Positions 55,676 through 63,300 of a DNA stretch of 64,000 nucleotides are shown in pieces (within the stretch, counting starts at the first letter, position 1; every line of letters begins with the position of its first letter). Origin of the DNA: Kosakonia arachidis (lineage in GTDB: Bacteria > Pseudomonadota > Gammaproteobacteria > Enterobacterales > Enterobacteriaceae); the NCBI RefSeq assembly GCF_900116535.1, contig NZ_FPAU01000001.1, forward strand, positions 821,687-885,686. The letters run 5' to 3'. The position numbers and the translations under genes were made by a program. The notes under the pieces were generated by a model. The model was not told where the DNA came from, did not search any database, and worked only from the letters and a program-made list of their open reading frames with translations.

Positions 55676-55691
55676 TGAATAAAAAGTTTCA
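55676..55691. promoter_or_regulatory. Probable HpxU operator at hpxW
   Basis: TGAATAAAAAGTTTCA. It shares the pattern TGAA-N2-NAAA-GTT-N-CA with 55761-55776. It lies four bases upstream of the sigma-54 element of hpxW. Confidence 0.5.
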
Positions 55692-55760
55692 CCGAGAGGG
55701 TAAATGGCTTTTTTTGCCGGGCTGGCATGCATTGTGAAAGGGGAAATCGGTATAGTGCGA

Positions 55761-55776
55761 TGAAACGAAAGTTACA
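55761..55776. promoter_or_regulatory. Probable HpxU operator at hpxU
   Basis: TGAAACGAAAGTTACA, an inverted repeat TGAAAC / GTTACA, nine bases before the hpxU start. This position predicts autorepression. Confidence 0.55.
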
Positions 55777-55784
55777 GGGGTCTT

Positions 55785-56624
55785 ATGGAACAGCTTGATG
55801 AACGACTGAAAGGGCAATATGCCGCATTATCGCCCCAGGAACAGCGGGTGGCCGATTTTATCTTCGATCACTTTGATGATCTCATAAGCTATAACAGCGC
55901 TGAGCTGGCACAGCTCAGCGGGGTGTCAAAGGCGACTGTCAGCCGCCTGTTCAAGCGTTTGGGGTATGAAAAATACAAAGATATGCGCGATGAACTGCGC
56001 ACGCTGCGACAAAGCGGGATGCCGCTGACGGATAACCGCGATGCGGTACAGGGCAATACACTGCTGGCGCGCCACTATAAGCAAGAGATGGCGAACCTGA
56101 CACAGTGGGTTAATGCGCTGGATGCGCAGCAATTTTCCGGTGCGCTGGACGCCATAGTGAAGGCACAACGCATCATTATTATTGGTATGCGTAACTCCTG
56201 GCCGGTGGCGCTGCATCTGCGCCAGCAGTTATTGCAGGCGCGCGGACAAGTGCTGGTGCTGCCGCAGCCGGGGCAGAGCCTGAGTGAAGAACTGGTGGAT
56301 TTAACGCCGGACGATTTGGTGGTGATGGTGGCGTTTCGTCGTCGTCCGCGCATTATCCGCCCGTTGATGCAGCAGCTACAGGACGCGAACATTCCGCAAC
56401 TGTTGTTGTGCGAGCCGCAGGCGCACAACCTTTTCCCTCTGGCGAGCTGGCACCTTTGCGCACCGCTGGACAGCGTTTCTGCCTATGACAGCTATGCATC
56501 GGTCAACAGTTTGATCAACCTGCTGGCGAATGCGTTTTTGCATGAAATTCTCGATAAAGGACGTCCGCGCATACATGACATTGCTACGCTGTACCAGAAG
56601 CTGGATGAACTGGAACAGCGATAA
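55785..56624 (+). CDS. hpxU: HpxU, RpiR-type regulator
   Basis: 279 residues. N-terminal HTH_6 (LSPQEQRVADFIFDHFDDLISYNSAELAQLSGVSKATVSRLFKRLG) and C-terminal SIS domain (RIIIIGMRNSWPVALHLR, LVVMVAFRRRPRIIRPLM). Usual SIS ligands are phosphosugars; here the effector is more likely a ureide. In Klebsiella HpxU is described as repressor of the allantoate genes. It lies between divergent hpxWXYZ and downstream hpxFGHIJK, in line with control of both. Confidence 0.88.
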   Translation: MEQLDERLKGQYAALSPQEQRVADFIFDHFDDLISYNSAELAQLSGVSKATVSRLFKRLGYEKYKDMRDELRTLRQSGMPLTDNRDAVQGNTLLARHYKQEMANLTQWVNALDAQQFSGALDAIVKAQRIIIIGMRNSWPVALHLRQQLLQARGQVLVLPQPGQSLSEELVDLTPDDLVVMVAFRRRPRIIRPLMQQLQDANIPQLLLCEPQAHNLFPLASWHLCAPLDSVSAYDSYASVNSLINLLANAFLHEILDKGRPRIHDIATLYQKLDELEQR

Positions 56625-56627
56625 TGG

Positions 56628-56644
56628 GGCACCATTGTGGTGAT
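56628..56644. promoter_or_regulatory. NtrC-like enhancer site at hpxF
   Basis: GGCACC-ATTGT-GGTGAT, a good match to TGCACC-N5-GGTGCA. It starts four bases after the hpxU stop and about 115 bases upstream of the hpxF -24 element. A half site with GGTGCA follows at 56647-56663. Confidence 0.65.
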
Positions 56645-56720
56645 TACGCCTCATTATGGTGCATTTAATCATCGCGAAATGTTCCTGCTTCCGGTGTCTT
56701 TTCTTTGTTTTCTCTGCGAT

Positions 56721-56749
56721 AAATGCCGATTTCAGTGTCGGCATTTTTA
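56721..56749 (+). terminator. Terminator of hpxU
   Basis: Stem AAATGCCGA / TCGGCATTT with an eight-base loop and a TTAT tail. It insulates hpxU from the sigma-54 promoter just downstream. Confidence 0.75.
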
Positions 56750-56760
56750 TTGTGCATCGC

Positions 56761-56776
56761 TGGCACATTAGTTGCA
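56761..56776 (+). promoter_or_regulatory. Sigma-54 promoter of hpxFGHIJK
   Basis: TGGCACATTAGTTGCA, 11 of 12 against TGGCACG-N4-TTGCA, 52 bases before the hpxF start. It is the clearest sigma-54 element in the window. Confidence 0.85.
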
Positions 56777-56789
56777 GATATCAATTTAA

Positions 56790-56805
56790 GGAATCTTTTG
56801 TTTCA
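56790..56805 (-). promoter_or_regulatory. Probable HpxU operator at hpxF
   Basis: Minus strand TGAAACAAAAGATTCC, sharing 12 of 16 bases with the site at hpxU. It lies 14 bases downstream of the -12 element, in the position of a repressor roadblock at the transcription start. Confidence 0.45.
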
Positions 56806-56828
56806 TGTTAACGTAACGGGTAATCACC

Positions 56829-57614
56829 ATGAGAAAACTTTTTATTGCACTGGCCGGGGCCGCTTGTCTGTTCACCTATGCTGCAGCTGTGCAGGCCGAC
56901 CAATTACAGGATATTGAAAAGCGCGGCGTGATCCGCATTGCTGTCCCGCAGGATTTCCCGCCGTTTGGCTCGGTAGGCACCGATCTGCAACCTCAGGGCT
57001 ATGACATCGATATGGCGCGTTACCTCGCCAAACAGATGAAACTCAAGCTGCAGCTGGTGCCGGTTACCAGCGCTAACCGTGTGCCTTATCTGCAAACCGA
57101 TAAAGTGGATTTGGTGGTTTCCAGCCTGGGTAAAAATGCTGAGCGCGAAAAGGTGATTGATTTCAGCCGCGCCTATGCACCGTTCTTCCTCGGCGTATTC
57201 GGGCCGAAAGGGGCGGAACTGAAAGATGCCGCAGCGCTGAGCGGTAAAAGTATTGGGGTAACGCGCGGTGCGGTTGAAGACATGGTATTGACCAGCATCG
57301 CACCGAAAGATGCCGATGTGAAACGTTATGAAGATAACAACACCACGCTCTCGGCGTATCTCTCCGGGCAGGTGCAGTATATCGCGACCGGTAACCTTGT
57401 CGTCGCGGCGATTGCCCGGCAGAACCCGGGTAAAGCTCCGGTACCGAGCTTTATGCTGAAAGATTCTCCGTGCTTTATCGGCCTGAAAAAGGACGAACCG
57501 GCGCTGAAAGAGAAGGTGAATGCGCTGATTGAGCAAGGGATTAAGGACGGTACGCTGAACAGCCTCTCTGAGCAGTGGCTGAAAGCGCCGCTGCCGGCAA
57601 ACCTTGGCGCATAA
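56829..57614 (+). CDS. hpxF: HpxF, periplasmic solute-binding protein
   Basis: 261 residues. The signal peptide is cleaved after VQA (residues 21-23). SBP family 3 fold (RIAVPQDFPPFGSVGTDLQPQGYDIDMARYLAKQM; SGKSIGVTRGAVEDM). Amino-acid-type binding protein. Its place as first gene of an allantoate operon suggests a ureide such as allantoate as ligand, but this is inference. hpxFGHIJK names follow the Klebsiella operon by gene order. Confidence 0.82.
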   Translation: MRKLFIALAGAACLFTYAAAVQADQLQDIEKRGVIRIAVPQDFPPFGSVGTDLQPQGYDIDMARYLAKQMKLKLQLVPVTSANRVPYLQTDKVDLVVSSLGKNAEREKVIDFSRAYAPFFLGVFGPKGAELKDAAALSGKSIGVTRGAVEDMVLTSIAPKDADVKRYEDNNTTLSAYLSGQVQYIATGNLVVAAIARQNPGKAPVPSFMLKDSPCFIGLKKDEPALKEKVNALIEQGIKDGTLNSLSEQWLKAPLPANLGA

Positions 57615-57623
57615 GGCGTGTGA

Positions 57624-58289
57624 ATGACGGAACAACTTCATTTTTCTGCACTCTGGCCGCACTGGCCAGAGTTGCTGGCGGGAATGTGGGTCACCGTGCA
57701 GTTGACGGTGATGGCGACGGTCGGCGGTCTGGCGATTGGCATTTTCGGCGCGGCGATTCGTAGTGGTCGGCCAACGTGGTTCAGCCGGATCTGGGGTGGT
57801 TATGTGGAGCTGATCCGTAACACACCGTTTGTGGTGCAGCTCTTTTTTATCGTCTTTGGTCTGCCGAATATCGGTTTCAAGATGACGGCAGGCGAAGCGG
57901 CGTTACTGGCGATGATCGTCAACCTGGGCGCTTATAGCACGGAGATCGTACGTGCCGGGATCCAGGTGACGCCAAAAGGGCAATGGGAAGCGGGGCGCGT
58001 GCTGGGGTTGAGCCGAAGCCAGACGTTTATTCGCGTGGTGCTTCCCCCTGCATTGCAGCGCATTTATCCGGCGCTGGTCAGCCAGTGCATTATTGTCATG
58101 CTGGGATCGTCCGTGGTGTCGCAGGTCTCTTATGAAGAGCTAACCTTCGCCGCTAACCTGATCCAGTCGCGGACATTCCTCAGTTTTGAGGTCTATCTGG
58201 TGACCACGGGTATTTATCTGCTGCTCTCAATTGCCATGCGTCAGTTGATGATGGCGGCGGGACGGAAATGGTTGGGGGTACAGGCATGA
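57624..58289 (+). CDS. hpxG: HpxG, ABC permease
   Basis: 221 residues, His/Glu/Gln-type membrane component with five or so helices and the EAA loop EAGRVLGLSRSQTFIRVVLPPAL. It pairs with HpxH to form the channel of the importer. The stop overlaps the hpxH start (ATGA). Confidence 0.85.
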   Translation: MTEQLHFSALWPHWPELLAGMWVTVQLTVMATVGGLAIGIFGAAIRSGRPTWFSRIWGGYVELIRNTPFVVQLFFIVFGLPNIGFKMTAGEAALLAMIVNLGAYSTEIVRAGIQVTPKGQWEAGRVLGLSRSQTFIRVVLPPALQRIYPALVSQCIIVMLGSSVVSQVSYEELTFAANLIQSRTFLSFEVYLVTTGIYLLLSIAMRQLMMAAGRKWLGVQA

Positions 58290-58945
58290 TGACCACATTT
58301 ACTGACTGGGACATTATCCGCAACCTGCTGCTGGCCGGGCGCTGGACGGTGTTGTTGTCGTTGGTGGCGTTTCTGGGCGGTACGTTGGTAACGTTGCCGC
58401 TGTTGCTGCTGCGACTCACTGGCGGGCGTCAGGTGAAACGCCTGATCCGCGCGTATATCGAACTGTTCCAGGGCACACCGCTGTTAATGCAGTTATTCCT
58501 CGCCTTTTTCGGTGTGGCGCTGTTTGGCATCGATGTGTCGCCCTGGACGGCGGCCTCGTTGGCGCTGACGTTTTATACCAGCGCGTTTTTACTGGATATT
58601 GGCTATGGCAGCATTCGTGCGCTGCCGAAAGGGCAATGGGAAGCCTCTCGTTGCCTGGGGCTGAGCTTTGGTCAGACGTTATTCCGCGTGGTGGCACCGC
58701 AGGCATTGCGCATCGCTATTGCGCCAACGGTCGGATTTGCCGTGCAGGTGATAAAAGGCACTGCGCTTTCGTCAATCATTGGTTTTGTTGAATTGACCAA
58801 GGCCGGGACGATGCTGACGAACGTCACTTATCAGCCGTTTAAAGTCTTTGCGCTGGTGGCGCTGGGCTACTTCATTTTGTGCTATCCGCTGTCCCGTTAC
58901 AGCCGTTACCTGGAGAATAAATTCAATGCCTCTCATCACCATTAA
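58286..58945 (+). CDS. hpxH: HpxH, ABC permease
   Basis: 219 residues, second membrane subunit with EAA loop EASRCLGLSFGQTLFRVVAPQAL. ATGs occur at 58268, 58286 and 58289. 58286 gives a four-base overlap with the hpxG stop. The 3' end overlaps hpxI by 20 bases. Confidence 0.85.
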   Translation: MMTTFTDWDIIRNLLLAGRWTVLLSLVAFLGGTLVTLPLLLLRLTGGRQVKRLIRAYIELFQGTPLLMQLFLAFFGVALFGIDVSPWTAASLALTFYTSAFLLDIGYGSIRALPKGQWEASRCLGLSFGQTLFRVVAPQALRIAIAPTVGFAVQVIKGTALSSIIGFVELTKAGTMLTNVTYQPFKVFALVALGYFILCYPLSRYSRYLENKFNASHHH

Positions 58946-59663
58946 TCAGGTACAGAAGTACTACGGCGACAACCACGTGCTGAAGGGTGTCGATCTGGAC
59001 ATCGATATGGGCGAGGTGATCTCGATCATTGGCCGTAGCGGATCGGGTAAAAGCACACTGCTGCGTTGTATTAACGGCCTCGAAGGCTACCAGGACGGAA
59101 GCATTAAGCTGGGTGGCGTGACCATTACTGACCGTGATTCACAGGCGCGCGAGATCAGCCGCTCCATTGGGATGGTGTTCCAGAACTTTAATCTGTTCCC
59201 GCATATGACCGCACTGGAGAACGTCATGCTGGCACCACGTCGGGTGCTGAAAAAAAGCGCCGCCGAGTGTCGCGAACTGGCGCAACGGATGCTGGAGAAA
59301 GTAGGGCTTGGCGACCGCCTCGATTACTACCCGGCGAATCTCTCTGGCGGCCAGCAGCAACGCGTAGCGATCGCCCGTGCGCTGGCGATGTCGCCGAAAG
59401 TTTTACTCTGTGACGAGATAACCTCCGCGCTCGATCCCGAACTGGTGGGCGAAGTACTGAAAGTGCTGGAACAACTGGCCGCCGAAGGGATGACGCTGAT
59501 CCTCGTCACTCATGAAATGAATTTTGCCCGCGAAGTGGGCGACCGCGTGGTGTTTATGCATCAGGGGCGGGTGTGGGAGCAGGGCGACAGCAAAACGCTG
59601 TTTGCCAGCCCGCAGACCACCGAGCTGAAGCAGTTTATCTCTTCCGTGCGCGGTCTTAATTAA
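58926..59663 (+). CDS. hpxI: HpxI, ABC ATPase
   Basis: 245 residues. Walker A GRSGSGKST, Q-loop VFQNFNLFPHMT, signature LSGGQQQRVAIARAL, Walker B VLLCDEITSALDPE, and His switch VTHEM. Amino-acid-type importer ATPase (HisP/GlnQ like). Start MPLITINQVQ lies inside hpxH. It energises the HpxFGH importer. Confidence 0.88.
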   Translation: MPLITINQVQKYYGDNHVLKGVDLDIDMGEVISIIGRSGSGKSTLLRCINGLEGYQDGSIKLGGVTITDRDSQAREISRSIGMVFQNFNLFPHMTALENVMLAPRRVLKKSAAECRELAQRMLEKVGLGDRLDYYPANLSGGQQQRVAIARALAMSPKVLLCDEITSALDPELVGEVLKVLEQLAAEGMTLILVTHEMNFAREVGDRVVFMHQGRVWEQGDSKTLFASPQTTELKQFISSVRGLN

Positions 59664-59678
59664 TGTAAGGAATTTCAG

Positions 59679-60917
59679 ATGGATATCGCTCAATTTCCGC
59701 AAATCAATCCACCGCAACGTCTGTTGATGGGACCGGGGCCAATCAATGCTGACCCGCGCGTACTTCGCGCCATGTCGAGCCAACTGATCGGCCAGTACGA
59801 TCCGGCGATGACCCACTATATGAATGAGGTGATGGCACTTTATCGTGGCGTGTTCCGTACGGAAAACCGCTGGACGATGCTGATTGACGGCACATCTCGC
59901 GCTGGAATAGAGGCGATCCTCATTTCCGCAATCCGGCCGGGCGATAAAGTGCTGGTACCGGTGTTTGGTCGCTTTGGTCATCTGCTGTGTGAAATCGCCC
60001 GCCGCTGCCGCGCCGACGTGCATACCATTGAAGTCCCGTGGGGCGAGGTTTTCACACCGGATCAGATTGAAGATGCCATTAAGCGCGTGCGTCCGCGCCT
60101 GCTGTTAACGGTGCAGGGCGATACCTCAACCACCATGCTGCAACCGCTGGCGGAACTGGGTGCTATTTGCCGTCGCTACGATGTGCTGTTTTACACGGAT
60201 GCAACCGCTTCACTCGGCGGAAATGCGCTGGAAACCGATGCCTGGCAGTTGGATGCCGTCTCCGCGGGGATGCAGAAGTGTCTGGGCGGGCCATCCGGTA
60301 CGTCGCCCATTACCCTGAGTAGCCGTATGGAGGAGGTTATCCGCCGCCGTAAATGTGTTGAAGAGGGCATTCGCACCGATGCGCATCTCGACGGTGTGGA
60401 TGAGATGGTTTACTCCAACTATTTCGATCTCGGCATGGTGATGGATTACTGGGGGCCGGAACGACTGAATCATCACACTGAAGCGACGACCGCGCTATTC
60501 GGCGCGCGTGAATGCGCACGGCTGATCCTGCAAGAGGGGCTCGATAATGGCATTGCGCGTCATAAGCTGCATGGCGATGCGTTGCTGAAAGGGATTCAGG
60601 CGATGGGGCTTGAGGCCTACGGCGATTTGCAACATAAGATGAACAATGTGCTGGGCGTCGTCATTCCGCAGGGCGTGAACGGTGACCAGGTACGCAAATT
60701 GATGCTGGAGGATTTCGGTATTGAGATCGGCACCTCTTTCGGCCCGCTGCATGGCAAAGTGTGGCGTATCGGCACCATGGGCTACAACGCGCGTAAAGCC
60801 TGTGTGATGAACACCCTGAGCGCTCTGGAGTCGGTGCTGAATTACCTGAAATTCGCCACCACGCAAGGGGCGGCGATGCAGGCCGCGTGGGATCACTATC
60901 GCTGCGAGGACGTGTGA
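59679..60917 (+). CDS. hpxJ: HpxJ, ureidoglycine-glyoxylate aminotransferase
   Basis: 412 residues, class V PLP aminotransferase. Schiff-base Lys200 in SAGMQKCLGGPSGTSP, cofactor Asp in FYTDATASLGG, and the N-terminal MGPGPINADPRVLRAM of the AGXT group. It transfers the amino group of ureidoglycine to glyoxylate, giving oxalurate and glycine, so it saves nitrogen as an amino acid. The stop overlaps hpxK (TGATG). Confidence 0.92.
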   Translation: MDIAQFPQINPPQRLLMGPGPINADPRVLRAMSSQLIGQYDPAMTHYMNEVMALYRGVFRTENRWTMLIDGTSRAGIEAILISAIRPGDKVLVPVFGRFGHLLCEIARRCRADVHTIEVPWGEVFTPDQIEDAIKRVRPRLLLTVQGDTSTTMLQPLAELGAICRRYDVLFYTDATASLGGNALETDAWQLDAVSAGMQKCLGGPSGTSPITLSSRMEEVIRRRKCVEEGIRTDAHLDGVDEMVYSNYFDLGMVMDYWGPERLNHHTEATTALFGARECARLILQEGLDNGIARHKLHGDALLKGIQAMGLEAYGDLQHKMNNVLGVVIPQGVNGDQVRKLMLEDFGIEIGTSFGPLHGKVWRIGTMGYNARKACVMNTLSALESVLNYLKFATTQGAAMQAAWDHYRCEDV

Positions 60918-62164
60918 TGATTCAACTGGCACGCCTCGAGGCGGCAGTACGTGTGATGGCCCGCGCCGATGAGTTGGCCGCGATCAGTGAAACCCCGGAC
61001 GCGCTGACCCGGGTTTATCTTTCCGCACAGCATTTACAGGCTAACCAACGGGTTGCTGAATGGATGCGCGAGGCGGGAATGCTCGTCTGGCAGGATAGCG
61101 TGGGCAATATTTGTGGTCGCTATGAAGCGGCACAGGAAGGCGCTCCGGCGGTGTTGCTTGGTTCGCATCTTGATACTGTGCGTAACGCCGGGCGTTATGA
61201 CGGGATGCTCGGAGTCCTGACAGCCATCGAAGTGGTGCAGAGCCTGCATCAGCAGGAATTACGTCTGGCGCAAGCGATTGAGATTGTCGGTTTTTGTGAT
61301 GAAGAGGGAACGCGTTTTGGCATCACGTTGCTGGGAAGCCGTGGGCTGACTGGAAGCTGGCCAGCGCACTGGCTCACGCAAACTGATGCGGAGGGGACGA
61401 GCGTGGCACAGGCGATGGTAAATGCCGGGCTGGATCCGTACAGGATCCCGCAGGCGGCGCGTGATGCGGCGGCCTTCAGCAGCTATCTCGAATTGCATAT
61501 TGAGCAAGGGCCGTGTCTGGAACAGGCGGGGTTGGCGCTGGGGGTGGTCGAGGCGATCAATGGCGCGCGCAGGCTGAATTGCCGCTTTACCGGTGAGGCC
61601 GGACATGCTGGCACGGTGCCGATGAATCACCGGAAAGATGCGCTGGCCGCGGCTGCCGAATGGATAATCGCAGTTGAGCGCACCACACAACAGCGAGGCG
61701 GTAATCTGGTGGCGACCGTGGGAAATATGCGGGTTCTGCCTGGTGCGGTGAACGTCATCCCTGGCGAGGTGTCATTGTCGCTCGATATCCGCGGCCCGCA
61801 GGATGCGCCACTTGATGCTTTGCTCAATGAATTGCTGGCGGTGGCACAGGCCATTGCAGCGCGCCGCCATCTGCAATTTAGCGCCGAGGAGTTTTACCGT
61901 ATTGCCGCCACGCCTTGTAATCAAAAGCTGCAAACCCTGCTTGCTGATGCGGTTCAGGTTGTGCAGGGCGAGACGCTGTCGTTACCCAGCGGCGCAGGGC
62001 ATGATGCCATCGCTATGGCGGAACGCTGGCCAGTGGGTATGCTGTTTGTGCGCTGCAAAGGCGGAATTAGCCATCATCCGGCGGAATCGGTACTGGTAGA
62101 CGATGTCGCACTGGCCATTGATGCCTTCAGCCGCGCGGTGAATGTGTTGGCCGCCGCAGAATAA
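60917..62164 (+). CDS. hpxK: HpxK, allantoate amidohydrolase
   Basis: 415 residues, M20/AllC family. Metal ligands: LLGSHLDTVRNAGRYDGMLGVL, CDEEGTRFG, SYLELHIEQGP and GISHHPAE; substrate-binding GAGHDAIAMAE. It hydrolyses allantoate to ureidoglycine, CO2 and ammonia, feeding HpxJ. ATG 60917 is chosen over upstream codons because it overlaps the hpxJ stop and matches family length. Last gene of the operon. Confidence 0.92.
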   Translation: MIQLARLEAAVRVMARADELAAISETPDALTRVYLSAQHLQANQRVAEWMREAGMLVWQDSVGNICGRYEAAQEGAPAVLLGSHLDTVRNAGRYDGMLGVLTAIEVVQSLHQQELRLAQAIEIVGFCDEEGTRFGITLLGSRGLTGSWPAHWLTQTDAEGTSVAQAMVNAGLDPYRIPQAARDAAAFSSYLELHIEQGPCLEQAGLALGVVEAINGARRLNCRFTGEAGHAGTVPMNHRKDALAAAAEWIIAVERTTQQRGGNLVATVGNMRVLPGAVNVIPGEVSLSLDIRGPQDAPLDALLNELLAVAQAIAARRHLQFSAEEFYRIAATPCNQKLQTLLADAVQVVQGETLSLPSGAGHDAIAMAERWPVGMLFVRCKGGISHHPAESVLVDDVALAIDAFSRAVNVLAAAE

Positions 62165-62244
62165 CCTGCGCGGTGGTGGGTTTTGACCTGACGGGAGGTG
62201 ATGGGCTGTTCGCTGCGTTGTGTTGTGGAAACCCGACTCCTGAT

Positions 62245-63138
62245 TTAGATCGGCGGAAACAGTGAAAATGCCGCTTTCATCTCTTTCACCTCTTCGCCAG
62301 GGCTGCGACCAAACAGACGGCGGAATTCACGATTAAACTGCGAGGGGCTTTCATAACCCACGCGGAATGCTGCACTTGCGGCGGTCAAATTATCGCGGAT
62401 CATCATTAGCCGTGCCTGGTTAAGCCGAACCGATTTGATGTATTGCAGCGGTGAAGTCCCGGTCACGGTTTTAAAGTGTTTATGGAAAGCGGGCACACTT
62501 AAACCGATGTCGTTTGCAAGCCGGGTGACGTGCAGCGGTTGCATAAACTCGGTGTGGATTCGCTGCAGGACGCGGGAGATAGCGGCGAACTGTCCCTGGC
62601 TGGCCAGCGCGGCGCGTATCGCACCGCCTCGCGCGCCCATCAAAACCCGATAATACAGTTCGCGAACGATCTGCGGGCCAAGGATTTTGGCCTCCTGTGG
62701 TGATGTCAGCACTCGCAGTAACCGAAGCGTAGTCTCCGCCAATTCGGGTTCCAGCGGCGTGGAAATGATCCCTTCCGGCGCAGTGGTCACCGATAGGACT
62801 GAATGCTCCAGCTCACCCATTAACTCCAGCAACACCCTCATTTCCAGCCGCACGGTAATAGCCAGCAGAGGCTCTTCTGCACTGGCTTCCGTTTCGGTAG
62901 AGAAGGGCAGCGGCACAGAAAGCACCAGGTAATGTTGTTTATCGTAGTGGTAAACCTGATCGGCCAAATAACCGCGTTTATATCCCTGGCAGACAATCAC
63001 GATGCATGGCTCATAGACGACCGGCGTGCGTCCCAACGGGCGATCCGCGCGCATGAAACGTACAGTTTCCAGCCGCGAACACGTATACCCCTCGTTGGGC
63101 GCGAGGCTGCTGAGCAGCGACACCATTTCAGTGCTCAT
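62245..63138 (-). CDS. AraC-type regulator
   Basis: 297 residues. The N-terminal AraC_N domain (PF06719 type: TPVVYEPCIVIVCQGYKRGYL, HYLVLSVPLPFSTE) precedes a C-terminal double HTH (VTRLANDIGLSVPAFHKHFK, AASAAFRVGYESPSQFNREFRRLFG). It resembles YqhC-like regulators. Starts at 63219 and 63153 are possible; 63138 has GAGAGA at proper spacing. It is divergent from a short-chain dehydrogenase, its likely target. Confidence 0.86.
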   Translation of the reverse strand: MSTEMVSLLSSLAPNEGYTCSRLETVRFMRADRPLGRTPVVYEPCIVIVCQGYKRGYLADQVYHYDKQHYLVLSVPLPFSTETEASAEEPLLAITVRLEMRVLLELMGELEHSVLSVTTAPEGIISTPLEPELAETTLRLLRVLTSPQEAKILGPQIVRELYYRVLMGARGGAIRAALASQGQFAAISRVLQRIHTEFMQPLHVTRLANDIGLSVPAFHKHFKTVTGTSPLQYIKSVRLNQARLMMIRDNLTAASAAFRVGYESPSQFNREFRRLFGRSPGEEVKEMKAAFSLFPPI

Positions 63139-63300
63139 GGTTTCTCTCTTCATTACAATTAAGCAACTATTCTGCCGTTTTGCGCCCGTTATGTGAACAA
63201 GCCAAAGAGAAACAGGCAATCATCAGAGAAGAATGGGCCTGTTTTGTCTCCCCCTCGCCGCCTACTCTGTGGCGGGTGACACTACACAGGAAAAAACGGT

